From Agelaius tricolor (taxonomy: Eukaryota; Chordata; Aves; Passeriformes; Icteridae): 64,000 nucleotides of DNA. This document shows positions 1-12,900 of this stretch, piece after piece. The notes beneath the pieces were generated by a model. It was not told the DNA's origin, did no database searches, and was given only the letters and a program-made list of their open reading frames with translations. The translations under genes were made by a program, and so were the position numbers. Every line of letters begins with the position of its first letter. The stretch's first letter is position 1. The DNA is taken from NCBI GenBank assembly GCA_023055355.1, contig JALJCS010000004.1:29540744-29604743 (forward strand), in the 5' to 3' direction.

Positions 1-3000
1 TTCCAGATTGTATGAAATCTCTTCACTTTGTGTTACAGCTTGCTGTGTTTGAGCTGTTTTTGTAAGAAAAATTTGTATGCATATTTTTGCAAAATGAGAC
101 ATTGACTAGAGTCAGTACCAAGAGCTTCCTTCTCACTTTCTGTGAGAATGCATCACACAAGGGAAGGAATGATGCGTTAACATCAAAGGGCTGTAGGTCT
201 GTGATGCAGTCTCCTATTCACTTTCAGTATCCATTTTTTTTCCTAGAAAGGTGCTACTGGAATACTACAATAAAGAAAATGAAGGATCTGCTTTCTAGTC
301 TAACTTCTAAAGTTTGAATGAGATTGATTGAGATTATATCCATAAAAGATATGAAAGGAGAATAGATATTTGAACTTTTACTAGAGAAGCTATCTGTAAA
401 GTATTCTGTGAGACAATAACTAACTCTTCAACTGTCCAGTTAGTGATACAAAAGTATAATTTACATTTTTAGGCAGGAAAGATTCACCAAGTAAGCCTAT
501 AGTATGGTAACTCAATTATTAGTGTAGTCACTGAACACAGCTGATATTTTTATTCAAGAGTTTGTTTTTAGTCTTATGTGCAATTTCCTTTTCTCACTGT
601 TAAAGTCAGATGGAACAAAAACTGTTACTGAACATTTCTAAATCAAAGCACTTACTAGATTACTTGGAGCAGAAATTAAAAAATGTATGATTAACAAGAC
701 CTTGATAAAAATGAAGACTTACTAGTCAGTGATATCATACAATTTTTATGAAGATTTTAATGAGACCTTTAATTTCTGTGTCACAGTAGTTGAAGAATCT
801 CATAGGACAGTAGCTTGTCCATTACTTGTCTTTTGCTTTCGTACTGGACAGCAATCTTGAAATACAGATTTCAGCTAGAAAATGAAAGCTTATATTAATG
901 CAGTGGTGTGCTTTATGGCAGCTAACAGAAAACACTTATTTCAGGTAATTTGGCAAAGGCAGTTTGCGTGAGCTTCTACTAGTGGTGGCAAGCCATTGCA
1001 GCAGCAATATCTCTTGTAAAGAGAAAGATATCTTGCTATTTTCTAATGGAAGAGGATTTCACTAGATCAGAGAATATATTTTATTTTATTGACAATTTCA
1101 CTTCTTCTACACTCATGGAAAATTTAGATTATTATCAGAAATTTCTAGACAGAGCTGTTTGGTGACACAACTGTATATACAACTGCACAGAATCCTGTCA
1201 TTTGTCCTTAAAGACTGTAATATTCATACGTAAGTCATACTGAAAGTAAATGTTAACTGAAAACTGTCTGGAAATAAAAAGAAATTTATCTGCTTTGCAA
1301 CAGCAGATAGGCTTTACAGTATTAAAAAAAGTGACAATTATTATTTACTATTATAGTCACAGGGTATTTTATTGGATAAGTAAACTTTATTAGTTCCCTG
1401 ATCAAGAGCAAGTATTAGTTTCTTCCTTTCTCTGTAGTTATTCACAGGTTAAAATGTCATTCTAATTGTGAAGTCTGCCACAAGAACAGAAAAACAAAAG
1501 GCAATTTATTACAAAAATAATTTAGTTATACATTCCAATAATCTCTTCTCTAGAAAACTGAAGGGGTATTATTCTTTTTGGATAAACTCTTATTTGGTGC
1601 CAGTAATAGTTAGAATGCAGAGAAAATTACGGTCTGCAAAAGGCCTTCACAGACTTCTCTTTGTTCCGTAAAGACTTTCAGTTATCATTGAGGAAAAGTC
1701 AGAACTAATCAGCGAGATATTCTTTATGCAGCAGAAAATATGGGAAAACACTCACAAGATTCCACAACAATTCTGCCAGGTGAACTCAACATGTAAATTT
1801 AAAGAAATTTGGAAAATTTATACAAAACCTACCTATAATTCTTATGAAATTAGAAGCAATGTCATGACTTATGACAGATGTAATGAGGAAAGAGCTTACT
1901 AAATGCAGAATTTTCTTCAAGGCATGCTATTCTTCCCTCCTTATTCCTAATTCTTTATGCAATGGTAGTTAGACCTTCTGACAATAACAATCTGATTTGC
2001 TGGGTGCCTGAGAACTGAAGATAAGTAATAAAATCTATTGAAGTGTTTAAATACAGGAACCAGAGCTCACAGTGCAGCAGTTACATTCACTGGGGAAGGC
2101 TTCGAATGCAGATGAAACTAATTAGTCTTTGTTGAAGACTGGGTTGTCATTGCAGTACTACTCCCAAAACTATTCTCGTCTCTTGACCTGTCAGGCATTA
2201 GTACTGAATGAGCACCAAATTTATAAATAGTTATGGATATGTTTCATTACCAAGTAAATCGCTATAATAGAAAAAGACTTTTTTGAAATAGAAGTATTAA
2301 TGAAAACATAAAAGAAATGTATACAAATGGATATGAATAAATTAAAATTAATTAATCAATTAAATAGAACCAGTAAATGAGAATTCATATTGGGACTCCA
2401 AAAATGTACACTATATAAATTCTATAATGGTGCTTCTGGCTTGTTTAGGATTCAGTCCCCTCTGGACTGATTCAGTTCCATTCCTCCTCGATGTCCATAT
2501 CACTGGACACATACCAGTCTGAACTTTTCTAAGACAAATCACCAGTTAGATCAATGGGTCCCAATTAAGTTTGTGACTCAATGTAGTGTATAATTTAAGA
2601 AAAGCTACCAATTTAGCCTGCTTCAAAACAAATCCAGTTCATGTGCACAAAAACCATGCTGTAAAATAAATCATATGTGGTAAGCCATGCTGTAAAATAC
2701 TAAATTCCAAACTGCGTTACATCTCCACACTGAAAGGGTGGAGGCAGAAGTGATTGATTTATGTATGGAAACTAGAATGATAGGGTTCTATCCTGTGTAG
2801 TAATGATTTTTGAGGGCAAGGTTGTTTTGACTTTCTGACTTCTACTACATTTTTACTCTTAAGTTATGATATAACTCTTAAGTTATGATATATGATATAA
2901 CTCTTAAGTTAGATAAGTTATGTTAAACTTATCTAGAAACTTGCTACTTCTTCTTTAATTATTTTCCCATTTGCAGGAAATGTGCCTTGGATTAAGTACA

Positions 3001-3379
3001 TGAAAACTTATGACAGTACTTTTTTTTTTTTTTTTTGCAAACAAGGATTTGTGAGACAGGACCATTCATAAGACATTTGTTGGAAGTTTACTTCTTGACT
3101 TGTGTTCCTAGATCCTGTGCCTCTGAATATACTCTGTATTTAGAAATAATGGTAAGGGAACAGGACAAAAGCAGTAAATGTCTCTACTGTTGCAGTTCCT
3201 TATAATGTATTACTAAATAGTGCAGGAGCCAGATACTATTTCTTCATTAGGTAATATATGGAACTGAGAGTGAGGAAAGAGAAAATATATCCCTATTCCT
3301 GCTAAAAAAAAACTAGCTTCAAGAATTGTAAGTGCACTTGTGTTTATATCTATCCTCTTTAAATGACATTGTGCTACAG
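1..3379 (+). other. PTPRD: PTPRD intron, 3' part
   Basis: AT-rich intron sequence ending at acceptor gtgctacag. It contains a T-run at about 3020-3036 and a small cluster of near-tandem units (ctcttaagttatgatata) at about 2855-2935. No exon-like open frame with splice signals was seen and no clear CR1 piece. The short ORFs in it look like chance. Confidence 0.8.
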
Positions 3380-3967
3380 TTCCAGGCAAACCTCGGCTTG
3401 TGATTAGCCACACACAGATGAACACGGCTCTAATTCAGTGGCATCCTCCAGTGGAAACTTTTGGCCCGCTGCAGGGTTATCGCCTGAAGTTTGGTCGCAA
3501 AGACATGGATACCTTAACGACCATGGAGTTCTCAGAGAAGGAAGATCACTTCACGGCCACAGATATTCACAAAGGAGCTTCTTATGTCTTCAGGCTCTCA
3601 GCTAGAAATAAAGTGGGCTTTGGGGAGGAGATGGTTAAAGAGATTTCTGTTCCTGAAGAGGTACCCAGTGGATTTCCCCAAAATCTCCACTCGGAAAGCT
3701 CTACTTCTACATCAGTCCAATTAACTTGGCAGATGCCACTCTTGGCAGAAAGAAATGGCATTATCACCAAATATACCATCTTGTACAGAGATATCAATGT
3801 TGCTTACCAGCCAGTTGAACTCCCTGTTGTTCCTGCTGATACCACTATGACACTTTCTGGCCTAAAACCAGATACCACTTATGATGTAAAAGTACGTGCC
3901 CACACAAGCAAAGGGCCTGGTCCATATAGTCCAAGTGTCCAGTTCAGGACACTACCTGTGGATCAAG
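3380..3967 (+). CDS. PTPRD: PTPRD exon: fibronectin type III repeats 6 and 7
   Basis: The 588-nt exon follows acceptor gtgctacag and precedes donor gatcaag|gtagga; phase is 1 at both ends, so it encodes 196 in-frame residues. The first FN3 begins with PGKPRLVI, has the core Trp in LIQWHPP, and carries [10 protein letters not shown] and [11 protein letters not shown] in the late strands. The second begins at VPSGFPQNL, has the core Trp in [18 protein letters not shown] in the middle, [13 protein letters not shown] near the end and finishes RTLPVDQ. Both are extracellular beta-sandwich domains of the stalk. Open reading continues a little past the donor, but that tail is intronic because the next exon resumes exactly at G|TG. 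Because the exon is symmetric, skipping it would remove two FN3 repeats without changing the frame. Confidence 0.95.
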
Positions 3968-6900
3968 GTAGGATTTGTCTGCTTATGGCGTTGACCTTTA
4001 ACGGAGTATCGGTCTTTGGATATCAGTGTATTTGAAGGTATAAAAAAAACTGACTGGCCCATTCATAAAAATAGGTTCATCAAACACAAAAGGTAAAGTA
4101 TATAAATCTTAATATGTTTTGGATGCCTTAGAATTCAGTTGTCCCTTGCCAAGCAAGTTCTGGCTAACTTCTTCACAATATTTTCAGGTAAGGAAAATGT
4201 GTGTATTGAGTTGCACTAGATAAGAGTGAGAACGAGTTTAATTGTGATATTTAAATATGAACAAACAGGTAGGAGGATTGAATTCTTGGTGATTTCTGAC
4301 CTAAATGGAAAGCTAATACTCCCAAGTAGCAGTGGAAAAATGAGAAGATCTAAGCTCCAAGATGTTGTTTATATACATTGTTTCTTTTTTTCCAGCAGTG
4401 TTTGCAAAAAATTTTCATGTTAAAGCAGTAATGAAGACTTCTGTTTTGCTGTCCTGGGAAATTCCAGAAAACTACAATTCAGCTTTGCCTTTCAAAGTAA
4501 GTTACTTTCCATTTGTACAAGAGAATATGTCAGAAACTAGACGATGTATTTACCTGATTAATTTGCTTGCTGAACATGAATCATGAATATGTATTAGGGG
4601 TATTGTTCTTTCTAAGATCACTAATTTTTTGTTCACCACTACAGTATTTTAAAGAAAACAGTGGAAAAAATATTTTTTTTCTTCTTTTTTTCTAGTCCTT
4701 TCAATAAAGAATGCAGTTGAGTGCCATTTTGGGTTTTGCCTCCTCAGTGTACAACAGCATGTTTTTGATTTGCAATTCTTTTACTCCACTAGCCATAGCT
4801 TTATCCAGATACAGAGACTCAGAGTAACATGCAGTCTTGCCTGGAATTTCTTCTGATTCATTCTTAATCACTTGTGTCATCTCAGGCAGTGGCAAGTGAA
4901 GAACAGTATTTTAGGAACTAAATGGTACAAAATCCTTTCTAAATAAGGAGTGTGAATGAAAAAATCAAGATACTTTTAACAAGAGTATCTTGCTATAAAT
5001 TCTGGGTTCAAGAAAAGCTGCTTACTTTGAAAAAGTGAAATTGGATTTCAGAAGTGTTTACATTGCTTTATATTAATGTAGTAGTTGGGTTTTTTTCTGA
5101 AATTGAGAAGCTTACTTTCAGTGGTGAATTCCATTCTGCTTTACACACTAAAATACCCAAATAAAATTAAATTTATTTATTTATTATTTAGATTTATAGG
5201 TAGGTTGGTTCCTGAATTCAGTGTGACAGCATCATTTGCCCTCTCCTAATAACCAAAACTACTTTTGTTTATTAACTTAGATCCTTTATGATGATGGGAA
5301 AATGGAGGTTGATGGACGTGCTACTCAAAAGCTGATCACAAACTTGAAGCCAGAGACATCATATTCATTTGTCCTGACAAACAGAGGAAATAGTGCTGGG
5401 GGTCTTCAGCACAGAGTAACTGCAAAGACTGCCCCAGACGTGCTTCGCACAAAGCCAGTCTTCATTGGAAAGACCAACTTGGATGGCATGATAACTGTGG
5501 AACTTCCAGAAGTACCCTCAAACGAGAATATAAAGTGAGTGAATCAATGACATACCATTGTTTTTAGCTCCAGAGAGATGATCGTTCTCACTCTTGGTGT
5601 TCGACCATGGCTTTATTCTTTATAAGAGTACAGAGACTGCAGTACTCTGCAGTAGTATTTGACCTAATATCAGTGTAATATTTGATATAGTAAACTGGGA
5701 GGTGCTGTGGACTCTCTCAAGGGACAAGAGGCCTTACAGAAGGATACAGATAGATTGGAACACTGGGCAGTCATGAGTGGCATGAAAATTAAGAGCAAAT
5801 GTCAAATTCTGTTATAAGGGTCCTTGAGTGCATTCAACAGGGTGCAACAAAGCTGATGACTGAAAGGAATATCCTGTAAGGAGCTGCTAAGGTTTTTGAG
5901 CTTGTCTAGTTTGCAGAAAAGAAGGCTAAGGACTGACCTCCTGCTCTCTACATCTTCCTGAGGAGGGGAAGTGAAGAGGGAGCTGCTGATCTCTTCTTAC
6001 TGAGATCCATTTATAGAACATGAGGCAATGCCTCAGACCAGCATCAGGGGAGCTGCATCAGATGTATTAGGAAGCGTTTGTTTACTATGAGTGTTTTCAA
6101 CCTGGAAGAGGCTTCCTAGTCAGGTGGTTAATGTCCCAAGCATGTCAGTGTTTAAGACGTATTTGGATGATGCCCTTAATTTGTTTTAACTTTTGGTCAC
6201 CCCTGAAGTGGTGAGGTAATGGGAACAGATGATCACTGTATTTCAGTTCCAACTAGAACTCTCAAGTTTGTCTCATAGCCTTGTATAAAGACTGATTGTC
6301 CTTCAGTTTGCAGATTTTTCTCACAGTACTTTTGTGTTTCATCACAGACTGCAAAATGAGGGATGCAGAAAACCAGTTGTATTTTGAACAATTTATCATC
6401 TCAAAAAGAATGGATACTGATCAATGCTAACTACCCTGCTGTAGCTCCTTGATGTAGTCAGACTCAGTCACTCAAGAATTATATTGAGTTTTAAAGAATT
6501 GATACTGCACTAAAATTAATTCAGATTAATTATTTCTGATAGTTTTTATCAGGATAAAAATACCTTGTCCTCTTCACTGGTCTTAGAAAGAAAACAAGAG
6601 ATTTTGCTAAAAAGTTGGAAGTTTTCCAGAGGTTACATAGATTTTGGAAGGGAACAGGTGGTGTTTAAATTTAAACAGAAACAGGACTAAAGATCTGAGA
6701 GCACATGGTCAGCAGGGATTAGAAAGGTTAGACAATAAAGATTTGCCAGGAAAACATGAAGCTTGATACAACCAATAAGTGTTATTATAGTGATTCTTGT
6801 TGATCTGTAAGGTTCCCATATGTAATGTAAAGGAAATGGGGAGGAAAATGAGCCAGTCACTAAATGATGGGAATTCAGCTTTGTCTCCCTGGTGGATTTT

Positions 6901-9900
6901 TACAGCTTTCTAGAAAGCTGCCCCCTTTTTCATTACTGACTGAAAGATTTTGAGGCAGGTAAGGTCAAGAAATAAATGACTTTGAAACATTAAAAGGATG
7001 AAAAACTGAAAAATGTAGTCATTATCATTAGATTGAGTAAGATGCGGTCAGTAACAAATGCAGCTAAGGAAGACTGAAGATGGAATGAGTCAAAAAAGAT
7101 TTATGAGGCAGAGCATTCACAGAGAGAAAAATGTGCAGGATAGCTGATCTAACAGCAGCAGAAGATAGCACTGGAATAAAAGACAATTCCCTTCATTTTA
7201 TATACTGTAGAAAAGTTAAAGAGGCTAAGTGACATCAGAAAAGGTATATTAAATCTATAGGGTCCAACTGCCAATTTTGCAAATAATGTATCTCCTATTT
7301 TTGCATCTATTTTCTAAGATTTGATCAGGCTTGATGAAGTAAAACACAACAAAGATTGACTTGACCCTTGGAGCAAGCATACCAAAGCAAGTACTTACTG
7401 AACAGTAAGCCTGACCTGATGCTTGCCCCAATAAAATAAGTAAAATTATTCTGCATTAGTCTTTATATGGGAAGAACAATTTCATGTATTAGTCATGTTG
7501 ACATTTTTAGACATGCTGCTCCTCTATTGGTACATTATATGCTGAGGATTGTCCCTAGCTTACAATGAAGTACTGAGAATTTTTCAATAATACTAATTAC
7601 CCACAAAGTGAAACAGGTAATAGTTGGCTCTAATGTAGACTAGGTAATAAGATTGAGGGTAATGTTATAAAAGCCTTTGTAATATTTGTAATTAAGGAAG
7701 GTAGTATTTATCAACGTTTGATGGTGATACAGGATAGAAATTGGTGTAGAGCTCACCTTATGATTAGTAAAATAATCTCTTTTGCTCATCTCAAGGGAGC
7801 AAGTTCTTAATTTTTCTTTCTCTTAGTATTTTGGGCAATTTCCAAAGCAATTTTTATGCGTAAAGGACAGTTCATGTTTCTCCAAATCTCTTACATCTTG
7901 GAAAAGTCTTAAGTAAAAACAGAGTTTTGTGGAAGACTTTGGTCTCTCAAATACTCAGTAGATAAAACAAGATCGAAATAAACCCTTTATTTCTCACCCT
8001 CCTCCCTCCTCTCCCCCAGGAAAACCTCCAACCTAAAAAGAAACAAGCAAATTACAAAGTAAAATATAAAACATGTTTTTCAGGAGATGCTATATTTTGC
8101 ACAATTCACTGAAAATCACAGAACTTTATTGTCCTTCACAATTTGCAGCACTGCATATTAGTGTGAAAATTTTCATTTTTCTGCTTAATATTTATCTGCT
8201 TATTCTTTCAGTTTAAAATACTCTGTGTGTACTGAAAGTCTTAGTAGGTTTTCAAAGTTACAAGAGAGAGACTTTCATGAGGGAAGTGAAAAAGAGTGGG
8301 AAAGTTACAATTACATGCTGGATGTTCTTTGATTGAAAAGAAAAATGTATGAACACTTGTTAGCTTAAAAAATAAAAAGATGAAGAAAAAGAAAAGGATA
8401 AGTATGTGTCTTTGATGTTTGAAAGACATAGAGGGGCAAGTTTTCATTTCTTTTTGTCTTGATTCTTAGACATCTGTTAAAGAAAGGGTATGTCAGTCAG
8501 TGTTTACTTGGATTTACAATTCAAAGTATTTTTAATAGACCAATGCAGGTTTAAAACCTGGGGACAACCAGCCTTACAGTTTTTAATGTTATTAAAAGAT
8601 TATTTATAATATTGTCACCATAAGAGTGCATGCCACAGATGTTTTTTGAAATACTGGAATACAGCAAGGGGACACTAGTTAAAAATCTATGGGCAACACT
8701 GCTTTCCAGTGCTCCTGTTGGAGCTTAGCACAGTTTCCACAGAAAACTTCCTCAAATTTCTTAACACAAATATTAATGAATACACATACTCTCTACAGGA
8801 GCTGAAAACCTACAGTTTTGTTACATTTCTTTTATGGGAAAGAGATTTAAATAAGAAAGATCATTAAAATGGATCAATGGCTTGCAATGGTATGGTAAAA
8901 ATGATAGTTTAGTGTTGGCTTAGAGTGACATGGTTTTAAGCCAGCATTTAGGCAGCTCCTTTTCTGTAGAGTGTTAATTACTTAGGATTTTCAGCTGCAT
9001 TTCATGAGTAAAATTAATAGTTTTGCAGGAGGTTGAATGGATTGTAAAAAAAAAAGCAGACTGGAAGAGGAGATGGCCCATAAGACACTAAAATTATCTT
9101 CCATAATGAGACCCAGAAACACCTTAATAAGCTTTTGTTACTAGAAACAAAGGAAATGTTTCTTTTCCTCTCCCCTGATATGGAGAGAGCTTGACTTTGT
9201 GACAAGTGTGTTTATCAAGAAGACATATACTACCCTGAATGTCCTGCTGTTATGATTCCACTGCTTCTTCCCTCACATTAATGTGAAGTTATGGATCTGC
9301 CTGACACATATCCAGGCTTTGTGAAGTAAGCAATAAAAGTAGCAGATCTCCATCACACTAGAAAATATAATTTACTAGTCTCCATGGGTGGGGAGGAAGA
9401 AAATATTATTATGAAAATATTTCCAATATTATATATATAAAATTTGCAAAACCTAGATATAAAGAAGTATATATCAAGCTCTCTTACCTATGACTGTGAA
9501 CAGGATACTTATGTAGATAGAGCTAATGGCATTTGATTGTCAAAAGGAAGGAGAGTATGGCTGCAGTGTATGTCCTCTTTGCTTTCTTTTCTCTTTATTA
9601 TGATATTGGCATTAAAAAATAAATTTTTTAAACCTACTATTTTGATTATACATTAAAATAGGAGAAGATAGGTTGGTAATTGAGATTTAAATATATGGTA
9701 ATATATTTCAATTTAGGGCTTTGGGGTTTTGTTTCAGTGTGATGGTGGCAGGGCACACATAACCTATGGTTCTTGTATTTCATGTCATAATTTTAGTACA
9801 TTGTAATTAAAGTTTTTTATAAATATTTATATGTTTGCACAAAAAGGCAGGTGATTGGTGCCATTTGTTTGGCAAATGCTTTACAATTGATGTTATTTCA

Positions 9901-12900
9901 AGAGTGTGAACGTTTACAGCTATGTCTGGAAGACTGCAGTGACATATTAATGTGCAGAAGTTTATTGTCAACATGCCACTTTTCTCTTTAGTTCCTCTCA
10001 ACAGACCCGCTCCATCAATTTATCTGTTCCTCGTCATTCACCTTCTCTTTTGTCCAACTTTGTCATTTACAGAGGCTATTACATAGTTATTGTGCCTTTG
10101 AAGAGGTCTCGTGGAAAGTTTATCAAACCATGGGAGAGTCCAGATGAAATGGAATTAGATGAGGTACTGTATATGGTTTGGGGTTTTTTTCTTCTCCTTT
10201 AGTAAAGAAGCAGTCTTTCTACTTTTAGGTAATTAACTCACCAGTTTTAAAAGTTTTGTCAGGATGCTTTATATTTATATTTGTGTTAGCCTGTGGAGAC
10301 TAAAACAAAAATTCAGATTACTTAAATGAGAAGACAGTAAAGACATTAAGTTGAAGAGCACAGTGTCTTATATTTGTTGACAGTAATATTTTTTTTTTTT
10401 CTATTGTAAAGAGTGATGCAAAAGTGCAGGAGGTGAAATGACTTGTCAGCAAAAGCTTAATCACCAACAATATGAACTGTAATAAAGGTCTGGTTCATTA
10501 CAGGGGTGGTTACTAAGTCTGTAACAAATGCTAAATTGGAATTTGCACCTCAGTTTAACATTTGACCTTCTGGTGGTGTTTTTACACCATTGTCATCTAC
10601 TGTAATACTTCTAGTGAGACGTAGTCTCCATTCCACCAACAGTTTGTGATCAGAAATAAATGCATGAACAAGGAAGGAAAAAGCAACATTGTGTCATCGT
10701 CTGAAACTGTAAATGACCTTAATCCAAGGGGAGGAATTACTTTCATTTTAGAAATAAACCCAGCAATGTTAGAAATCAATTCAGTATATTATTGATATAG
10801 TAATAATTCCAGGAAATACAATATTCACCCCCATTTTCTGTTTTACTGAAGGAAGGTATAGCTCATGCAAACTTGTCCTTCTTCTTTCAATCTGTAAATC
10901 TGTAGTAATGCTAATTTTTGTGATTTTAAAACTCTTTCAAGGGCCCCCTATGAGAGACTTTTACAAAAAACAGGTGGTGGTGTTATTATTGTTCTCATCG
11001 TATCTGGCCAAAATTTTAGATAACATTCAAATGCTGTGGTACTTTGTACATGTCTGCAATTCAAAGACCAAAATCAGGTTTTTTCACTCCTGATAGAGTG
11101 TTCTTTTGACTGTATCAATTTATTTTTCTATTTTCTCTTGGTGGATTCAAGAGATTTATGTTACAGAGCTAACCACCATTTGCTTCTCCATAACACAGTT
11201 AGTGGGAAGTGTTGATCACCTGCAAGCAAGCATAAATGTTCTTTTCTCTCCTGCCATTGACAAAATGGATATAAATTTCAAATTTTGCCCCAAAATATAG
11301 GGAAAATAAAGATCTTCACCAAACTAACAGTGTTGCGGAAAGTGCTCAAAATATCAATGCAATTATTTCAGTCCTTGTCACAACAACAGGTAAATCCTTA
11401 ATCAGAATATTAAAAACAACTGTTCAGAGGAAGGCATGATGGCTAACTGATTCACCCCTATGTTTCTTCTTGACCAGTTTCATTTATGTGATCGTCTCTC
11501 TTCATTCAATTGCAGCAATGGCTCGCTTTGATCTATTAACTTCTTCCCTTTAAAAGAACTTTGATTGTAAATGCCATCAGCTCATGATCATAGTCATAGG
11601 TGACATCAAATACAGTTAAACAGTAAAACTCTGACAGCCACATCTATACAGTAATGGAAACTGATTGAGTATTACCACCCACTTGTAACATCCAAAGGCT
11701 GTAGTCACATTCAGCAGCATTAATAGATTAAAGGATAGGTGCCAGATGACATTGAACTTTCTGGCAATAGAATTCTATGGTTCCTGCTGATTTTCATAAC
11801 AAAGGGTCATTTTAATCATCCTGCAAGTTGTGCTGCCTTAGTCGGTATAACAGATTGATAAAGAACATTTATTAATTCAGAAATATTTGTGTCAGGATGG
11901 GTTGTTTTCCACCTCTATTGATATAACTGAGACCACATTGTAGAATTAATGATGGAAGAAATAAGATATGCATTGACTGAAAAATGAAGTTATTTCTGAT
12001 AAAGAACTAAACACCTTGATATATCTTTTACAATTGCCACCAATACATATAGCAAGAGCTGAGCAGAAAAAAACATTAAAAGCAGGCAGCAACTGCATAT
12101 CATGCTAACTCATTCAGGTTCTATTACTTAAAAAACTGGTATTCTTCCAGCTTTGGAAAGTATGCATTTTGTCAAGTGTGCTATTCCTGACAAGTTTGTG
12201 AACACAGTGCCACAATAAATACATTTGGAAAAAAGTAATAACAACAACAACACCCACACGCACAAAAAACAACCAAAAAAGCCAACAACAAAAAAAAACC
12301 ACCCCCAAAAAACCCCAACCAACCAAAAAAATCAACCAAACAAAAAAAAAACCAAACCAAAACAAAAAAACACCACCAAACAAAAACAAACAAACAAAAA
12401 AAACCCCAAAAAAACCCAAAAAACCCAAACAAACAAACCAAAAAGTAAAAAACCACACCACCACCCCTTCAAAAAAACACTACTCAAAAAAAAACACTAC
12501 TCTCTGAGCAAATAGTTCCTGATGATCAAGTGAGGATACATATTTATATTTTTAGTATAGTCTCAGATATGTGTCTGGTATCAGAATTGGTTGGGTAATA
12601 GATATTTCAAAGAACTATGTTCCAAATAGTTTTCGTAGATTGTCAGAAGGAAAGTATTTGCTAATAAAACAGCTCTTGAGTATAACTCCATTACATAACT
12701 GAGCAGTCCAAAAAGACTCTTCAGCCTTATTTATTATTGTAGTTGTCTAATCTTCCTGCTCCTTGAACCTCAGCTCTGAAAGAAACTAAGATAGTTTTAA
12801 AATAGCAGATAATGAACTAGATGTTTGGTATCTGAAAAAAAAAATTATTAGAGATACAGTCCTTTTTTACTAACTCAAAATTTCTCTTTTTAATATCATG

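Noticed and set aside
12114..12515. Long overlapping ORFs on both strands (Phe/Val/Gly-rich and Lys/Asn/Pro-rich)
   Set aside because: They are translations of the A/C low-complexity tract.
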